Assembly: GCA_021773035.1 (NCBI GenBank)
Contig: JAJFKU010000038.1
Span: 62,001-126,000 of the forward strand
Length of the DNA stretch: 64,000 nt
Source of the DNA: Woeseiaceae bacterium
Lineage (GTDB): Bacteria > Pseudomonadota > Gammaproteobacteria > Steroidobacterales > Woeseiaceae
Direction of reading: 5' to 3'
This document shows positions 9,298 through 17,986 of the stretch, piece by piece; positions within the stretch are counted from its first letter, which is position 1; every line of letters starts with the position of its first letter. Below the pieces are notes generated by a model, which was not told the DNA's origin, did no database searches, and was given only the letters and a program-made list of their open reading frames with translations. The translations under genes and the position numbers were made by a program.

Positions 9298-10494
9298 CTA
9301 CGCGCAAATTGCCGTGGCAGGCGGCGCCAGGCGAACGACCCTTGCGGCTTCGAACGCGCCTAGCAAATCAGCGATAAGGTCGTCGCTGCTCTCGATTCCG
9401 ACCGACAGGCGAATCAGGTTTTGCTTGATGCCAGCAGCGCTCAGCGCAGCTTCTGCAACCGGCGAATGGGTCATCGAAGCCGGATGACAGACCAGGCTCT
9501 CGACACCGCCAAGCGACTCGGCGAGCGTGAAATAGCTTAGATTATCAACGAAGCTCCGGATAGCTTCCTCGCCGCCGCTCAACTCAAAGCTGATCATGCC
9601 ACCGAACCCACGCTGTTGCTGTTTTGCAATTGCGTGGCCGGGATGTGACTCAAGCCCCGGGTAATAAACTCTCTCGACGAGCTCGTGATCGTTCAATACA
9701 TTCGCGATCAGCGTCGCGTTCTCTTCATGCTGCCTGATTCGCGGCAGCAGTGTACGAACACCTCTCAGAGTCAGGAAACTGTCAAACGGAGCGCCGGTAA
9801 TGCCGATGCAGTTTGCCCAGTAGACGATTTTTTCTGCAAGTTCTTCGCTGGCCGCGACTACGCAACCGCCGACAACATCGCTGTGCCCGTTGATGTACTT
9901 CGTCGTCGAATGAATAACGAGGTCGGCGCCGAACTCGATGGGATTCTGCAGGGCGGGCGAGAGAAACGTGTTGTCAACGGCAAACAATGCGCCAACCCCA
10001 TGAGCGATCGAGGCAATCACTTCGATATCGACAATTCGCAGCAGTGGGTTCGATGGCGTTTCGGTCAGAACGATCTTCGGTCCGCATTCACAGGCGGCTT
10101 CGAGCGCCTTTGTATCTGTCTGGTCGACGAATACAACCTCGAACAGCCCCTTTTTGGCTTGCTGCTCAAACAGACGATACGTGCCACCGTAACAATCATG
10201 TGGCGCGATAATCGTATCGCCAGGCTCAAGGAACTGCGTCAGTAAGGTTAAAGCCGCCATTCCCGACGAGGTCACCACAGCGCCAGCTCCGCCCTCCAGT
10301 TCCGTCAGCGCATCGGCTAAGGCGTCGCGTGTCGGGTTGCCCGAGCGCGTGTAGTCGTATTGCCGTTTTTCGCCGAGCCCCGCAAAGCTGAAGTTCGATG
10401 AAAGATGTAGTGGCGGGACTACCGCGCCGTACTGTGTATCCGATTCGATAGACGCACGAACAGCCTGAGTAGCCTTACTGGGTTGGGATGTCAT
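9298..10494 (-). CDS. metB: Cystathionine gamma-synthase
   Basis: A Cys/Met-metabolism PLP enzyme of 398 residues, most like MetB, which joins activated homoserine to cysteine in the trans-sulfuration route to methionine. The PLP lysine is in STTKYINGHSDVVGG, and YTRSGNPTR near the N-terminus binds the cofactor of the neighbouring subunit. WANCIGITGAPFDSFLTLRG fits the cystathionine synthase branch, though O-succinylhomoserine sulfhydrylase activity cannot be excluded. The second ATG (10494) has GGAGA six bases upstream and is preferred over the ATG at 10509. Its leader carries a SAM-I riboswitch, strong support for a methionine role. Confidence 0.93.
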   Translation of the reverse strand: MTSQPSKATQAVRASIESDTQYGAVVPPLHLSSNFSFAGLGEKRQYDYTRSGNPTRDALADALTELEGGAGAVVTSSGMAALTLLTQFLEPGDTIIAPHDCYGGTYRLFEQQAKKGLFEVVFVDQTDTKALEAACECGPKIVLTETPSNPLLRIVDIEVIASIAHGVGALFAVDNTFLSPALQNPIEFGADLVIHSTTKYINGHSDVVGGCVVAASEELAEKIVYWANCIGITGAPFDSFLTLRGVRTLLPRIRQHEENATLIANVLNDHELVERVYYPGLESHPGHAIAKQQQRGFGGMISFELSGGEEAIRSFVDNLSYFTLAESLGGVESLVCHPASMTHSPVAEAALSAAGIKQNLIRLSVGIESSDDLIADLLGAFEAARVVRLAPPATAICA

Positions 10495-10600
10495 TGTCGT
10501 TCTCCGCATGGCGATTCCGTTAAACTCTCATCGGAACCCTGCGAAGCCCGCAAGGGAGGGTTTGTACTGCCCTTCACCCATAACGGGTACTGCAGTGACC

Positions 10601-10724
10601 CTCATCATTCGATGCCGTCAGAAATCTGAACAGAGCATCGCAGGAGTTGGCACCTTTCCAAAGTGGTTAGCTTTGGAGGTTGCCCCGGCGTCGTCGGGCC
10701 TATCCCTCGACCGGTCTCGATGAG
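10601..10724 (-). ncRNA. SAM-I (S-box) riboswitch controlling metB
   Basis: Read on the minus strand the leader contains every S-box element. P1 is CTCATC (10724-10719) with GATGAG (10606-10601). The core GAGGGATAGGCCCGA is followed by GCCGGGGCAACC; P3 is TCCAAAG/CTTTGGA; then comes AAGGTGCCAACTCCTGC, and P4 is closed by GATGC/GCATC. It binds S-adenosylmethionine and shuts down the downstream gene. Between the aptamer and metB are a hairpin AACCCT...AGGGTT enclosing TGCG/CGCA, and a second CGATGAG (minus strand, 10533-10527) that could compete for the 5' P1 strand. No clear U-tract is seen, so control may be translational or through that switch. Confidence 0.93.
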
Positions 10725-10732
10725 TTTCGCGA

Positions 10733-10762
10733 AGTGTATGCGTGTTTCGTGGTAGCGGTCAA
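10733..10762 (-). promoter_or_regulatory. Probable sigma-70 promoter of metB
   Basis: On the minus strand TTGACC (10762-10757), an 18-base spacer and TACACT (10738-10733) precede the first base of the riboswitch P1 by about ten bases, exactly where a riboswitch transcript would begin. Confidence 0.65.
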
Positions 10763-10838
10763 GTACCGATGCCGCAGAATTTTAGTATCTGCAGTAACTG
10801 TCTCTAAGGGCTTGCTATCGTAGAGCGTCTGTAATAAC

Positions 10839-10856
10839 GTAATAGCGTGCTATTAC
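10839..10856. promoter_or_regulatory. 18-bp palindromic operator for the TrpR-family regulator
   Basis: GTAATAGCGTGCTATTAC is a perfect 8-bp inverted repeat around GT, 13 bases before the start of the TrpR-like gene. It has the same 18-bp length as the E. coli trp operator consensus GTACTAGTTAACTAGTAC and shares the outer GT/AC and the TAG/CTA half-site cores. It is probably the autoregulatory site that controls the his operon, and could also influence the divergent metB transcript. Confidence 0.7.
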
Positions 10857-10869
10857 ATTAATACGGACT

Positions 10870-11175
10870 ATGAAACCGAATCGCGACGATACACAACGAC
10901 AGCAGGCGCAAGCTGAGAAAGCGCTGTTTGACGCCATAAGTAGCCTCGAAACCAGCGGTGAGACACGCCTGTTCTTCAAAGACCTGTGCACGCCTGCCGA
11001 ACTACAGGCACTCGTTGATCGTTGGCAGGTGGTCAAATACCTGCAGAAAGAACTGCCCTACCGAAAAATCCACGACCTGACCGGTGTCAGTGTTACCACC
11101 ATTGGCCGGGTCGCAAGATGCCTCACCGACGGCTCCGGCGGTTACCGCGCCGCAATAGCCAGAAGCTCTCACTAA
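10870..11175 (+). CDS. TrpR/YerC-family transcriptional regulator of the his operon
   Basis: A 101-residue all-helical DNA-binding protein of the TrpR superfamily (YerC/YecD branch). The family pattern is seen in LCTPAELQALVDRWQVVKYL followed by the helix-turn-helix YRKIHDLTGVSVTTIGRVAR. TrpR itself represses with tryptophan as co-repressor; YerC-type relatives next to hisG are predicted to sense histidine, which is the likely ligand here by context. It is the first gene of the his operon, nine bases before hisG, with a trp-operator-like palindrome just upstream, so it should be autoregulated together with the pathway genes. The ligand cannot be read from sequence. Confidence 0.87.
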   Translation: MKPNRDDTQRQQAQAEKALFDAISSLETSGETRLFFKDLCTPAELQALVDRWQVVKYLQKELPYRKIHDLTGVSVTTIGRVARCLTDGSGGYRAAIARSSH

Positions 11176-11184
11176 GGAAATTCA

Positions 11185-12087
11185 ATGGAACACTCCAGGC
11201 AGCGCATTAAGATTGCGGTGCAGAAGACCGGCCGCCTGACGGATCATTCCATCGATCTGCTCGAGCGCTGTGGCTTGAAGATTACTAAAAGCAAAGATCA
11301 GTTGATCTGCTACGGCGAGAACATGCCGATCGACCTGCTGTTGGTCCGCGACGACGATATTCCGGGGCTGGTGAACGACGATGTCTGCGATCTCGGAATT
11401 GTCGGTCTCAACGTGGTCGAAGAAAAGCGCCTGCAACTCGAACAGCGTGGTTCAAACGCTCGTTTCAAGCAGATTTTCGAGTTGGATTTTGGGCACTGTC
11501 GGCTCTCTATCGCGGCGCCCTCCGACACCGAGTATCAAGGTCCTGATTCACTAAAAAATACAAATATTGCAACGAGTTATATTGGCCTGTTAAGAGATTA
11601 CCTTAATAAAAACGGTATTCAGGCCGAGCCGGTTTTCTTCTCCGGAGCCGTTGAAATTGCACCGAAACTGGGGCGGGCCGATTTCATTTGCGACCTGGTG
11701 TCCAGTGGCGCGACCCTGGCTGCCAACGGACTGACCGAGGTCGCGGTATTACTCGAGAGCGAAGCCATCGTTATCCAGACGCTGGTGCCACTAAGCGCCG
11801 AAAAACAGGCGCTTGTCGACAAGATCATTCAACGCCTTGACGGCGTTCTCAAAGTCCGCGATAGCAAGTACATCATGCTGCACGCTCCACGGGCGGCCCT
11901 CGCTGAAATACGATCGCTACTGCCGGGCTCCGAGGCACCGACGGTGATGCCACTCGAAGGCAGCGACGACAAGGTCGCCATACACGCTGTGTGCCGCGAA
12001 AACGTCTTCTGGGAAACACTCGAGAACCTCAAGGCCGCCGGCGCCAGCTCCCTGCTGGTTCTGCCCGTTGAAAAAATGCTCGCGTAA
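11185..12087 (+). CDS. hisG: ATP phosphoribosyltransferase, long form
   Basis: HisG starts histidine synthesis by joining ATP and PRPP. The 300-residue length means the long, HisZ-independent form with a C-terminal ACT-like regulatory domain for histidine feedback. The N-terminal half shows IAVQKTGRL and DLGIVGLNVVEE; the PRPP-binding loop is in DFICDLVSSGATLAANGLTE. AAGGAA precedes the ATG. The gene follows the TrpR-like regulator and is separated from hisD by three bases. Confidence 0.96.
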   Translation: MEHSRQRIKIAVQKTGRLTDHSIDLLERCGLKITKSKDQLICYGENMPIDLLLVRDDDIPGLVNDDVCDLGIVGLNVVEEKRLQLEQRGSNARFKQIFELDFGHCRLSIAAPSDTEYQGPDSLKNTNIATSYIGLLRDYLNKNGIQAEPVFFSGAVEIAPKLGRADFICDLVSSGATLAANGLTEVAVLLESEAIVIQTLVPLSAEKQALVDKIIQRLDGVLKVRDSKYIMLHAPRAALAEIRSLLPGSEAPTVMPLEGSDDKVAIHAVCRENVFWETLENLKAAGASSLLVLPVEKMLA

Positions 12088-12090
12088 GCA

Positions 12091-13395
12091 ATGTCGCTAT
12101 CAACCAACAACTGGGCCGAACTCGACGACACGCAACGAAGCGTGTTGTTGCAGAGACCGGCAGCATCTCAGAACGACTCTATACGTTTGAGAGTCGCCGA
12201 AATCGTCGCGGCAGTCCGCGCCGGCGGCGATGCCGAAGTCGCTGCCCTGACAGAGCGGTATGACGGTGCCAAACTCGACGACTTCAAGGTATCGGCCGCT
12301 GAAATGCAGGCCGCAGGCACGCAGTTAAGTAACGATGAACTGGCGGCATTTGACCTGGCCATAGCGAATGTCAGACGCTTTCACGAGCAACAACTGCCGC
12401 AACCGATTTCGATCGAAACCATGCCCGGCGTAAGCTGCGAGCGGCTTACTCATCCCATTGACGCGGTCGGCCTTTACGTTCCCGCCGGAACCGCCGCACT
12501 TCCATCGGCAGCGATCATGCTTGCTGTACCGGCTGTCATTGCCGGCTGCGCAAAAATCGTTTTGTGTACGCCGCCCCGAGTCGACGGCACAGCGAACCCC
12601 GCTGTGCTGGTAGCCGCTGCACGCGCCGGTGTAACAGAGATATACAAGCTCGGCGGCGCACAGGCTATAGCGGCGATGGCCTACGGGACCGAGACGGTGC
12701 CGAAGGTTCTGAAAATCTTCGGACCGGGCAATGCCTGGGTCACTGCCGCGAAAACCCTGGTCAGCACCGACCCACAGGGCGCTGCGATTGATCTGCCGGC
12801 CGGGCCATCCGAGGTCCTGGTGATCGGCGACGAGTCGGCATCGGCGGAACTTGTTGCCGCCGATTTACTGTCACAGGCGGAGCATGGTGTCGACTCGCAG
12901 GTCCTCCTTGTAAGCACGGCGCCGGCGCTGGCAAAAGCCGTTCATGCCGAGATCGAAGCGCAGCTTACACAGCTGCCGCGCGCCGAGATCGCTGCGGAGG
13001 CGTTAAAAAATTCAAGAATCATCGTCACCGACGATATGACGACCGCAATAAAGATCAGCAATCGCTATGCGCCGGAGCACTTGATTTTGCAGGTCGAGAA
13101 TGCGCGCCAGCACTTGCCCGCGATTCGCAATGCGGGATCGGTTTTTCTCGGCCGCTGGACGCCCGAGTCCGTCGGTGATTACTGTAGCGGGACCAACCAC
13201 GTGCTTCCGACCTATGGTTATGCGCGCACGTACAGCGGTTTGGGGGTCGAACAGTACATGCGCCAGATGACGGTACAGGAACTGAGCCGTGACGGACTGC
13301 AGAGCCTTGCAGCAGCCGTCATAAGTCTGGCTCGCCTTGAAGGCCTGGACGCGCACGCTGCTGCCGTGAGTCGGCGCCTGGGGAGCAAGCCGTGA
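12091..13395 (+). CDS. hisD: Histidinol dehydrogenase
   Basis: HisD carries out the last two oxidations, L-histidinol to histidine, with NAD+ and Zn2+. The 434-residue protein has the family stretches VGLYVPAGTAALPSAAIM, KIFGPGNAWVTAAK and DLPAGPSEVLVIGD, plus the catalytic Glu-His pair within YAPEHLILQ and the later TNHVLPTYGYAR. Its stop overlaps the GTG start of hisC by four bases, typical of coupled translation in the his operon. Confidence 0.97.
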   Translation: MSLSTNNWAELDDTQRSVLLQRPAASQNDSIRLRVAEIVAAVRAGGDAEVAALTERYDGAKLDDFKVSAAEMQAAGTQLSNDELAAFDLAIANVRRFHEQQLPQPISIETMPGVSCERLTHPIDAVGLYVPAGTAALPSAAIMLAVPAVIAGCAKIVLCTPPRVDGTANPAVLVAAARAGVTEIYKLGGAQAIAAMAYGTETVPKVLKIFGPGNAWVTAAKTLVSTDPQGAAIDLPAGPSEVLVIGDESASAELVAADLLSQAEHGVDSQVLLVSTAPALAKAVHAEIEAQLTQLPRAEIAAEALKNSRIIVTDDMTTAIKISNRYAPEHLILQVENARQHLPAIRNAGSVFLGRWTPESVGDYCSGTNHVLPTYGYARTYSGLGVEQYMRQMTVQELSRDGLQSLAAAVISLARLEGLDAHAAAVSRRLGSKP

Positions 13396-14453
13396 GCATC
13401 GTGCACCGGGCGCGGCCGGAAATTCAGGCCTTACACGCTTATGAAGCAGCAGCGCAGGTTGACGACACCGTGCGCCTGAACGCTAATGAATCGCCGCACA
13501 GCCCGGCTTCGGCACACTTTCGACGGCCACTAAATCGATACCCGGAGGTGCGCCCACAGCGCCTGCAGGCAGCGATGGCGGCTCGCTTTGGTTGCGCCCC
13601 CGGTCAACTGCTGGTGACGAGGGGTTCAAGCGAGGCAATCGACCTGCTTGTCAGAACGTTCTGTCGCGCGGGCTACGACAACATCGTCACGCCGACACCG
13701 TCGTTCTCTATGTATCGGCACTACGCCGAAGTACAGAACGCCGCGGTTATCGAGGTGGCTACCCGAGCCGAATCGGACTTCATGATTGACACAACAGCGC
13801 TGTTGACGGCCTGCGACGATGAAACCCGGCTGGTATTTGTTTGCTCACCGAACAACCCGACCGGAACGCAGCTCGCCAGGGCCGATCTTGTCGGTCTGAT
13901 CGAGTCGCTCAGCGACCGGGCAGCGGTGGTTGTCGATGAGGCCTATGTTGAATTCAGCAGCGAGAACTCAGCTATTGAACTGCTGGACCGGTACCCGAAT
14001 CTCGTCGTGCTGAGAACCTTGTCCAAGGCACTGGGTTTTGCCGGTGTACGCTGCGGTGCCGTGGCGGCAAACGCCGACATTATTCGTCTTCTGAATGTCG
14101 TACAAGCACCCTACGCGCTCGCAACACCTGTCGTGGAGTGCGTCGAGGACATCCTGCAGTCCGACCAACTGGGTGCGGCAGAGACACTTGTCGCAAGTAT
14201 CGTTACTGAGCGCGAACGGCTGCAAGAAGACCTGGCGCAGTACCCGTTTGTAGACAAGGTCTGGCCAAGCGAGGCTAATTTTCTGCTGATTCGCGTAGCG
14301 GATAGCGGACGACTGATCGAGCACTGTAAGTCCCGCAACATCCTGCTGCGCGACTTCGCCAATGAGCTACGGAACTGCCTGCGGATTACCGTGGGCAGCC
14401 GTGAGGAAAACGATAAGTTACTGCGTGCCCTCGACACACTGCAAGGTATCTAG
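13392..14453 (+). CDS. hisC: Histidinol-phosphate aminotransferase
   Basis: HisC transfers an amino group from glutamate to imidazoleacetol phosphate. This 353-residue fold-type I PLP enzyme has LNANESPHSP near the N-terminus, CSPNNPTGTQL in the middle, DEAYVEF, and the PLP lysine in TLSKALGFAGVRCG. The GTG start overlaps the hisD stop (GTGA). The hisB start follows directly after its TAG. Confidence 0.95.
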   Translation: MSIVHRARPEIQALHAYEAAAQVDDTVRLNANESPHSPASAHFRRPLNRYPEVRPQRLQAAMAARFGCAPGQLLVTRGSSEAIDLLVRTFCRAGYDNIVTPTPSFSMYRHYAEVQNAAVIEVATRAESDFMIDTTALLTACDDETRLVFVCSPNNPTGTQLARADLVGLIESLSDRAAVVVDEAYVEFSSENSAIELLDRYPNLVVLRTLSKALGFAGVRCGAVAANADIIRLLNVVQAPYALATPVVECVEDILQSDQLGAAETLVASIVTERERLQEDLAQYPFVDKVWPSEANFLLIRVADSGRLIEHCKSRNILLRDFANELRNCLRITVGSREENDKLLRALDTLQGI

Positions 14454-14454
14454 G

Positions 14455-15534
14455 ATGGCAAACAAAGTTCTTTTTATCGACCGTGACGGCACCCTGGTCG
14501 AAGAACCCGCTGACTTCCAGGTCGACGCGTTGGATAAAGTCCGGCTTGTTACCGGTGTGATCCCGGCACTACTACAGCTGGCCGCAAGCGGTTACCGCTT
14601 CATCATGGTGAGTAACCAGGACGGCCTCGGTAGCGCTGCATTCCCGCAGGCGCAGTTCGATACCTGTCACGATTTCCTGATGCAGCTGTTGTCGTCGCAG
14701 GGTATCGATTTCGAGCAGGTATTGATTTGCCCGCACCTGCCCGGTGATGGTTGCGACTGCAGAAAACCGCGCACCGGCCTGTTAACGGCATTTCTCGCGG
14801 CGACAGATATCGACCTGGACAAGTCCGCGGTCATTGGCGACCGCGCGACGGATATGGAACTCGCGGAGCGTATCGGTATTCGCGGCCTTCTGGTCAACAA
14901 CGAAGAATCTGCGGCGCTGACCTGGAGCGAAATCGTCACGCAGCTTTGCTTTGCCGAGCGCGTTGGCACTGTCAGGCGCAGCACCACGGAAACCGACATA
15001 TCGGTGGCAGTCAATCTGGACAATTCCGGGAACGTTGCAATCGGCACCGGCATCGCCTTTTTCGATCACATGCTGGAACAGATCGCCAAACACGGTGGCT
15101 TTGATCTGCAAGTCCGGTGCACAGGCGATCTGCAGGTCGATGAACATCACAGCGTCGAAGATACGGCCATCTGTCTCGGCTCTGCTATTCGCCAGGCCCT
15201 GGATGACAAACTCGGTGTCGGACGCTACGGCTTCCTGTTGCCGATGGACGAGAGCGAAGCGAAAGTAGCGCTGGACTTGTCGGGACGTGCGGCCTTTCGT
15301 TTTACGGCCGACTTTCCACGTGACAACGTCGGTCAGTTATCGACCGAAATGGTGGAGCATTTCTTCCGCTCCTTTGGCGATGCGCTCGGGGCTGCTTTGC
15401 ATATCGAGGTCCATGGAGAAAACACCCATCACATGGTAGAAGCCTGCTTCAAGGCGGTGGGGCGATCGCTGAGACAGGCAATAACGAGAAAAGGTACAGA
15501 TATGCCCTCGACCAAGGGCACGCTGAAAGCGTGA
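14455..15534 (+). CDS. hisB: Bifunctional histidinol-phosphatase / imidazoleglycerol-phosphate dehydratase
   Basis: A 359-residue fusion, close to the length of E. coli HisB. The N-terminal HAD phosphatase starts with FIDRDGTLVEEP, carries the nucleophile and general-acid aspartates, and has zinc-type cysteines in CPHLPGDGCDCRKP. The C-terminal dehydratase shows GIAFFDHMLEQIAKHGGFD, DEHHSVEDTAI and EVHGENTHHMVEA, the histidine/glutamate metal sites. The ATG at 14455, one base after the hisC stop, gives the proper N-terminus; an ATG 93 bases further upstream in the same frame lies inside hisC. It overlaps hisH by four bases. Confidence 0.96.
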   Translation: MANKVLFIDRDGTLVEEPADFQVDALDKVRLVTGVIPALLQLAASGYRFIMVSNQDGLGSAAFPQAQFDTCHDFLMQLLSSQGIDFEQVLICPHLPGDGCDCRKPRTGLLTAFLAATDIDLDKSAVIGDRATDMELAERIGIRGLLVNNEESAALTWSEIVTQLCFAERVGTVRRSTTETDISVAVNLDNSGNVAIGTGIAFFDHMLEQIAKHGGFDLQVRCTGDLQVDEHHSVEDTAICLGSAIRQALDDKLGVGRYGFLLPMDESEAKVALDLSGRAAFRFTADFPRDNVGQLSTEMVEHFFRSFGDALGAALHIEVHGENTHHMVEACFKAVGRSLRQAITRKGTDMPSTKGTLKA

Positions 15535-16130
15535 AGAGAGTCGCCATTATTGACAGCGGCGGCGCGAACATCGCGTCCCTGCAATATGCGTTCTCGAGAC
15601 TCGGTGTCGCGAACGAACTCACCTCGGATGCCACGACGATCAGAGAATCGAGCCATGTTGTATTACCTGGCGTTGGCGCCGCCGAAAACGCCATGCAGCG
15701 ATTGACGGACGCCCGACTGACCGACGTGATTCGCGCATTACGGCAGCCGGTGCTGGGTGTCTGCCTCGGCATGCAGTTGCTGTGCGAAGGATCCGAAGAG
15801 GCCGACGTAGAGTGTCTGGGTATTGTGCCGGGGATCGCCAGGAGACTCCCGATCGAGCCCGGTTTCCCGGTACCGAATATGGGCTGGTGCGCTACCGAAA
15901 TACGGTCGGCACATACGTTGTTGGCCGGCATCGACAACAACAGTTTCTTCTATTATCTGCACAGCTACGCGTTACAGGTCTCCGGCCACACCGTGGCTAC
16001 CGCTAAACACACGGCGCCGTTTTCGGCGCTGATTTCCCATAACAACTTCGCGGCCGCACAATTTCACCCGGAACGCTCGTCCGTCGCCGGGGCCAGACTG
16101 CTCAGTAACTTCGTCGGCGAGAAAGCATGA
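15531..16130 (+). CDS. hisH: Imidazole glycerol phosphate synthase, glutaminase subunit
   Basis: HisH is a class I glutamine amidotransferase that supplies ammonia to HisF. The 199-residue protein has the nucleophile Cys in LGVCLGMQLLCEGSEE and the His-Glu dyad in AAQFHPERSS; the oxyanion strand sits in VVLPGVGAAENAM. It starts with GTG overlapping the hisB stop and ends overlapping hisA (ATGA). Confidence 0.95.
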   Translation: MKRVAIIDSGGANIASLQYAFSRLGVANELTSDATTIRESSHVVLPGVGAAENAMQRLTDARLTDVIRALRQPVLGVCLGMQLLCEGSEEADVECLGIVPGIARRLPIEPGFPVPNMGWCATEIRSAHTLLAGIDNNSFFYYLHSYALQVSGHTVATAKHTAPFSALISHNNFAAAQFHPERSSVAGARLLSNFVGEKA

Positions 16131-16867
16131 AAATAATTCCGGCCATCGATCTGAAAGACGGAAAATGCGTGCGCCTCTTCAAAGGCGACTTCGACCGCGT
16201 CACGGAATACAGTTCGGACCCCACAGTAATCGGTCGCCGCTTTTCGCAGCTCAAGGTTGCCGATTTGCATATTGTCGATCTCGACGGTGCCAGGTCCGGA
16301 ACGCAGGACAATGCGCAAATCGTTGCGGAGATCGCGTCGCAAACGGATCTTTCCATACAGCTTGGCGGAGGCATCAGGGAACGCGCCGATATTGAACGCT
16401 GGCTGAGTCACGGCGTACGCCGATGCGTCATCGGCAGCGTCGCCATTAGCGAGCCGGATATCGTGATTGGCTGGCTGAACGAATTCGGTGCGGATCGTAT
16501 TATTTTGGCGCTCGACGTAAAAATTGACGATCAGGGCACACCACAATTAACAACTCACGGCTGGACCAGAAATTCTGGCGTATCGCTTTGGGATTGTCTG
16601 GGAGCTTTCGCGGCTGCAGGAGCGCAGCATGTTTTGTGCACGGATGTGGCACGTGACGGCGCGATGTCGGGACCTAACGTCGAACTTTACGAAGAAACGC
16701 TGCGACGCTTTCCCAGGCTGTTACTGCAAGCGTCCGGAGGAGTCAGGAACCTGGCCGATCTTGAACAGCTCCGAGATTCGGGGTTGCCGGCAGCCATTAC
16801 CGGTCGGGCGCTGCTGGACGGCGAAATAAGCGAAGATGAGGTGGCAACATTCCGACAAAACGCATAA
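16127..16867 (+). CDS. hisA: ProFAR isomerase
   Basis: HisA opens the ribose ring of ProFAR to PRFAR. This 246-residue half-barrel-repeat TIM protein has the catalytic Asp in [20 protein letters not shown] at residue 8, and phosphate-binding loops [14 protein letters not shown] and [13 protein letters not shown]. It overlaps hisH at its start. Its last 19 bases overlap the apparent ATT start of hisF, whose ribosome site lies inside hisA. Confidence 0.95.
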   Translation: MKIIPAIDLKDGKCVRLFKGDFDRVTEYSSDPTVIGRRFSQLKVADLHIVDLDGARSGTQDNAQIVAEIASQTDLSIQLGGGIRERADIERWLSHGVRRCVIGSVAISEPDIVIGWLNEFGADRIILALDVKIDDQGTPQLTTHGWTRNSGVSLWDCLGAFAAAGAQHVLCTDVARDGAMSGPNVELYEETLRRFPRLLLQASGGVRNLADLEQLRDSGLPAAITGRALLDGEISEDEVATFRQNA

Positions 16868-17616
16868 TTCCGTGCCTCGATGTTAAAGACGGGGTCGTCG
16901 TAAAAGGCGTACAGTTTCGCGAGCACCGCGTTGTCGGCGATATACTGGACCTCGCGACGCGATATGTCGAAGAGGGAGCCGATGAACTCGTGTTTTACGA
17001 CATCACGGCGAGCCCCGACGGGCGAACTGTCGATCGCAGCTGGGTCGCCGGTGTTGCATCCGTTTTGGACATCCCGTTCTGTGTGGCAGGAGGCATCAGG
17101 TCGGTCGCCGATGCCGAAGACGTCCTCAACAAGGGGGCTGACAAAATCTCTGTCAATACACCTGCTCTCGCGAACCCGGATCTGGTCGACATGCTTGCAC
17201 GCCGTTTTGGTTCGCAGTGCATTGTTGTTGGCGTGGACAGCAGAGTCGAGGATGGCGACTATCGCGTCTACCAGCTTACCGGCGATCCTGAGAAGACCGC
17301 TTCCGCAAAGCGACTGACTACAGACTGGATCATCGAGGTTCAGCGTCGCGGTGCCGGAGAAATCGTCCTCAACTGCATGAATCAGGATGGCGTGCGGCAG
17401 GGTTACGACATAGACCAGCTGCTCGTCGCGCGCAGCAGTTGCAGCGTGCCGTTGATCGCCTCGGGCGGTGCGGGCGAAATGCAACACTTCGCGGACGTCT
17501 TCGACACGACCAGGGTCGACGGCGCCCTCGCCGCCAGTGTATTTCACAGCGCCGAAATCGAGATAGGGGCTCTAAAACGCTATCTCGCGGAGCGCCATAT
17601 CAGCATGCGTATTTGA
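16849..17616 (+). CDS. hisF: Imidazole glycerol phosphate synthase cyclase subunit, apparent ATT start
   Basis: HisF closes the imidazole ring and releases AICAR. The frame contains [12 protein letters not shown] with the essential Asp of CLDV, then [24 protein letters not shown], and [10 protein letters not shown]. The first ATG/GTG/TTG in frame is GTG at 16990, which would delete the first strand and the catalytic Asp. An in-frame stop sits at 16837-16839, so the start must lie in 16840-16864. ATT at 16849 gives 255 residues, the usual length, with GAGG (16838-16841) seven bases upstream. ATA at 16864 is a poorer alternative because it drops the conserved KR. A sequencing error cannot be excluded. 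Confidence 0.92.
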   Translation: MPTKRIIPCLDVKDGVVVKGVQFREHRVVGDILDLATRYVEEGADELVFYDITASPDGRTVDRSWVAGVASVLDIPFCVAGGIRSVADAEDVLNKGADKISVNTPALANPDLVDMLARRFGSQCIVVGVDSRVEDGDYRVYQLTGDPEKTASAKRLTTDWIIEVQRRGAGEIVLNCMNQDGVRQGYDIDQLLVARSSCSVPLIASGGAGEMQHFADVFDTTRVDGALAASVFHSAEIEIGALKRYLAERHISMRI

Positions 17617-17625
17617 GGAACTGAC

Positions 17626-17928
17626 GTGAGTATTTCCGATATTGCCTTTCTCGAAGACCTCGAGGCCATTATCAACGACCGCTTGCTGCACCCGAGCGCG
17701 GAAAGCTATACCGCAAGCCTTGCTCAGGCCGGCACGAAACGCATCGCACAGAAACTCGGCGAGGAAGGTGTCGAACTGGCGCTTGCCGCTGCCTGCGGCG
17801 ACAAGGACGAGGTTGTCGATGAAGCCGCCGACCTTGTGTTCCACCTGCTGGTGCTGCTTGCCGACCAGGATATGAGTCTTAAAGATGTCTGCAAGCGCTT
17901 ACAGGCCAGGCACTCGGGTAAAGTGTAG
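17626..17928 (+). CDS. hisE: Phosphoribosyl-ATP pyrophosphatase
   Basis: HisE hydrolyses phosphoribosyl-ATP to phosphoribosyl-AMP. The 100-residue MazG-like helical protein has SYTASLAQAGTKRIAQKLGE and GEEGVELALAAA, then DKDEVVDEAADLVFHLLVLL, with the acidic metal ligands in place. It starts with GTG. In many gammaproteobacteria HisE is fused behind HisI; here only the HisE part exists, and no HisI (phosphoribosyl-AMP cyclohydrolase) is found in the operon or elsewhere in the window. It is the last his gene, 58 bases before an M16 protease. Confidence 0.95.
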   Translation: MSISDIAFLEDLEAIINDRLLHPSAESYTASLAQAGTKRIAQKLGEEGVELALAAACGDKDEVVDEAADLVFHLLVLLADQDMSLKDVCKRLQARHSGKV

Positions 17929-17986
17929 AATTCCTCGGGCGCGCCATTGCCCATTGCCTGGCACCGTATTTCAGGAGAGTTTCACG

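Noticed and set aside
16990..17616. hisF starting at GTG 16990
   Set aside because: The start would fall after the catalytic CLDV segment, which is intact upstream in the same frame.
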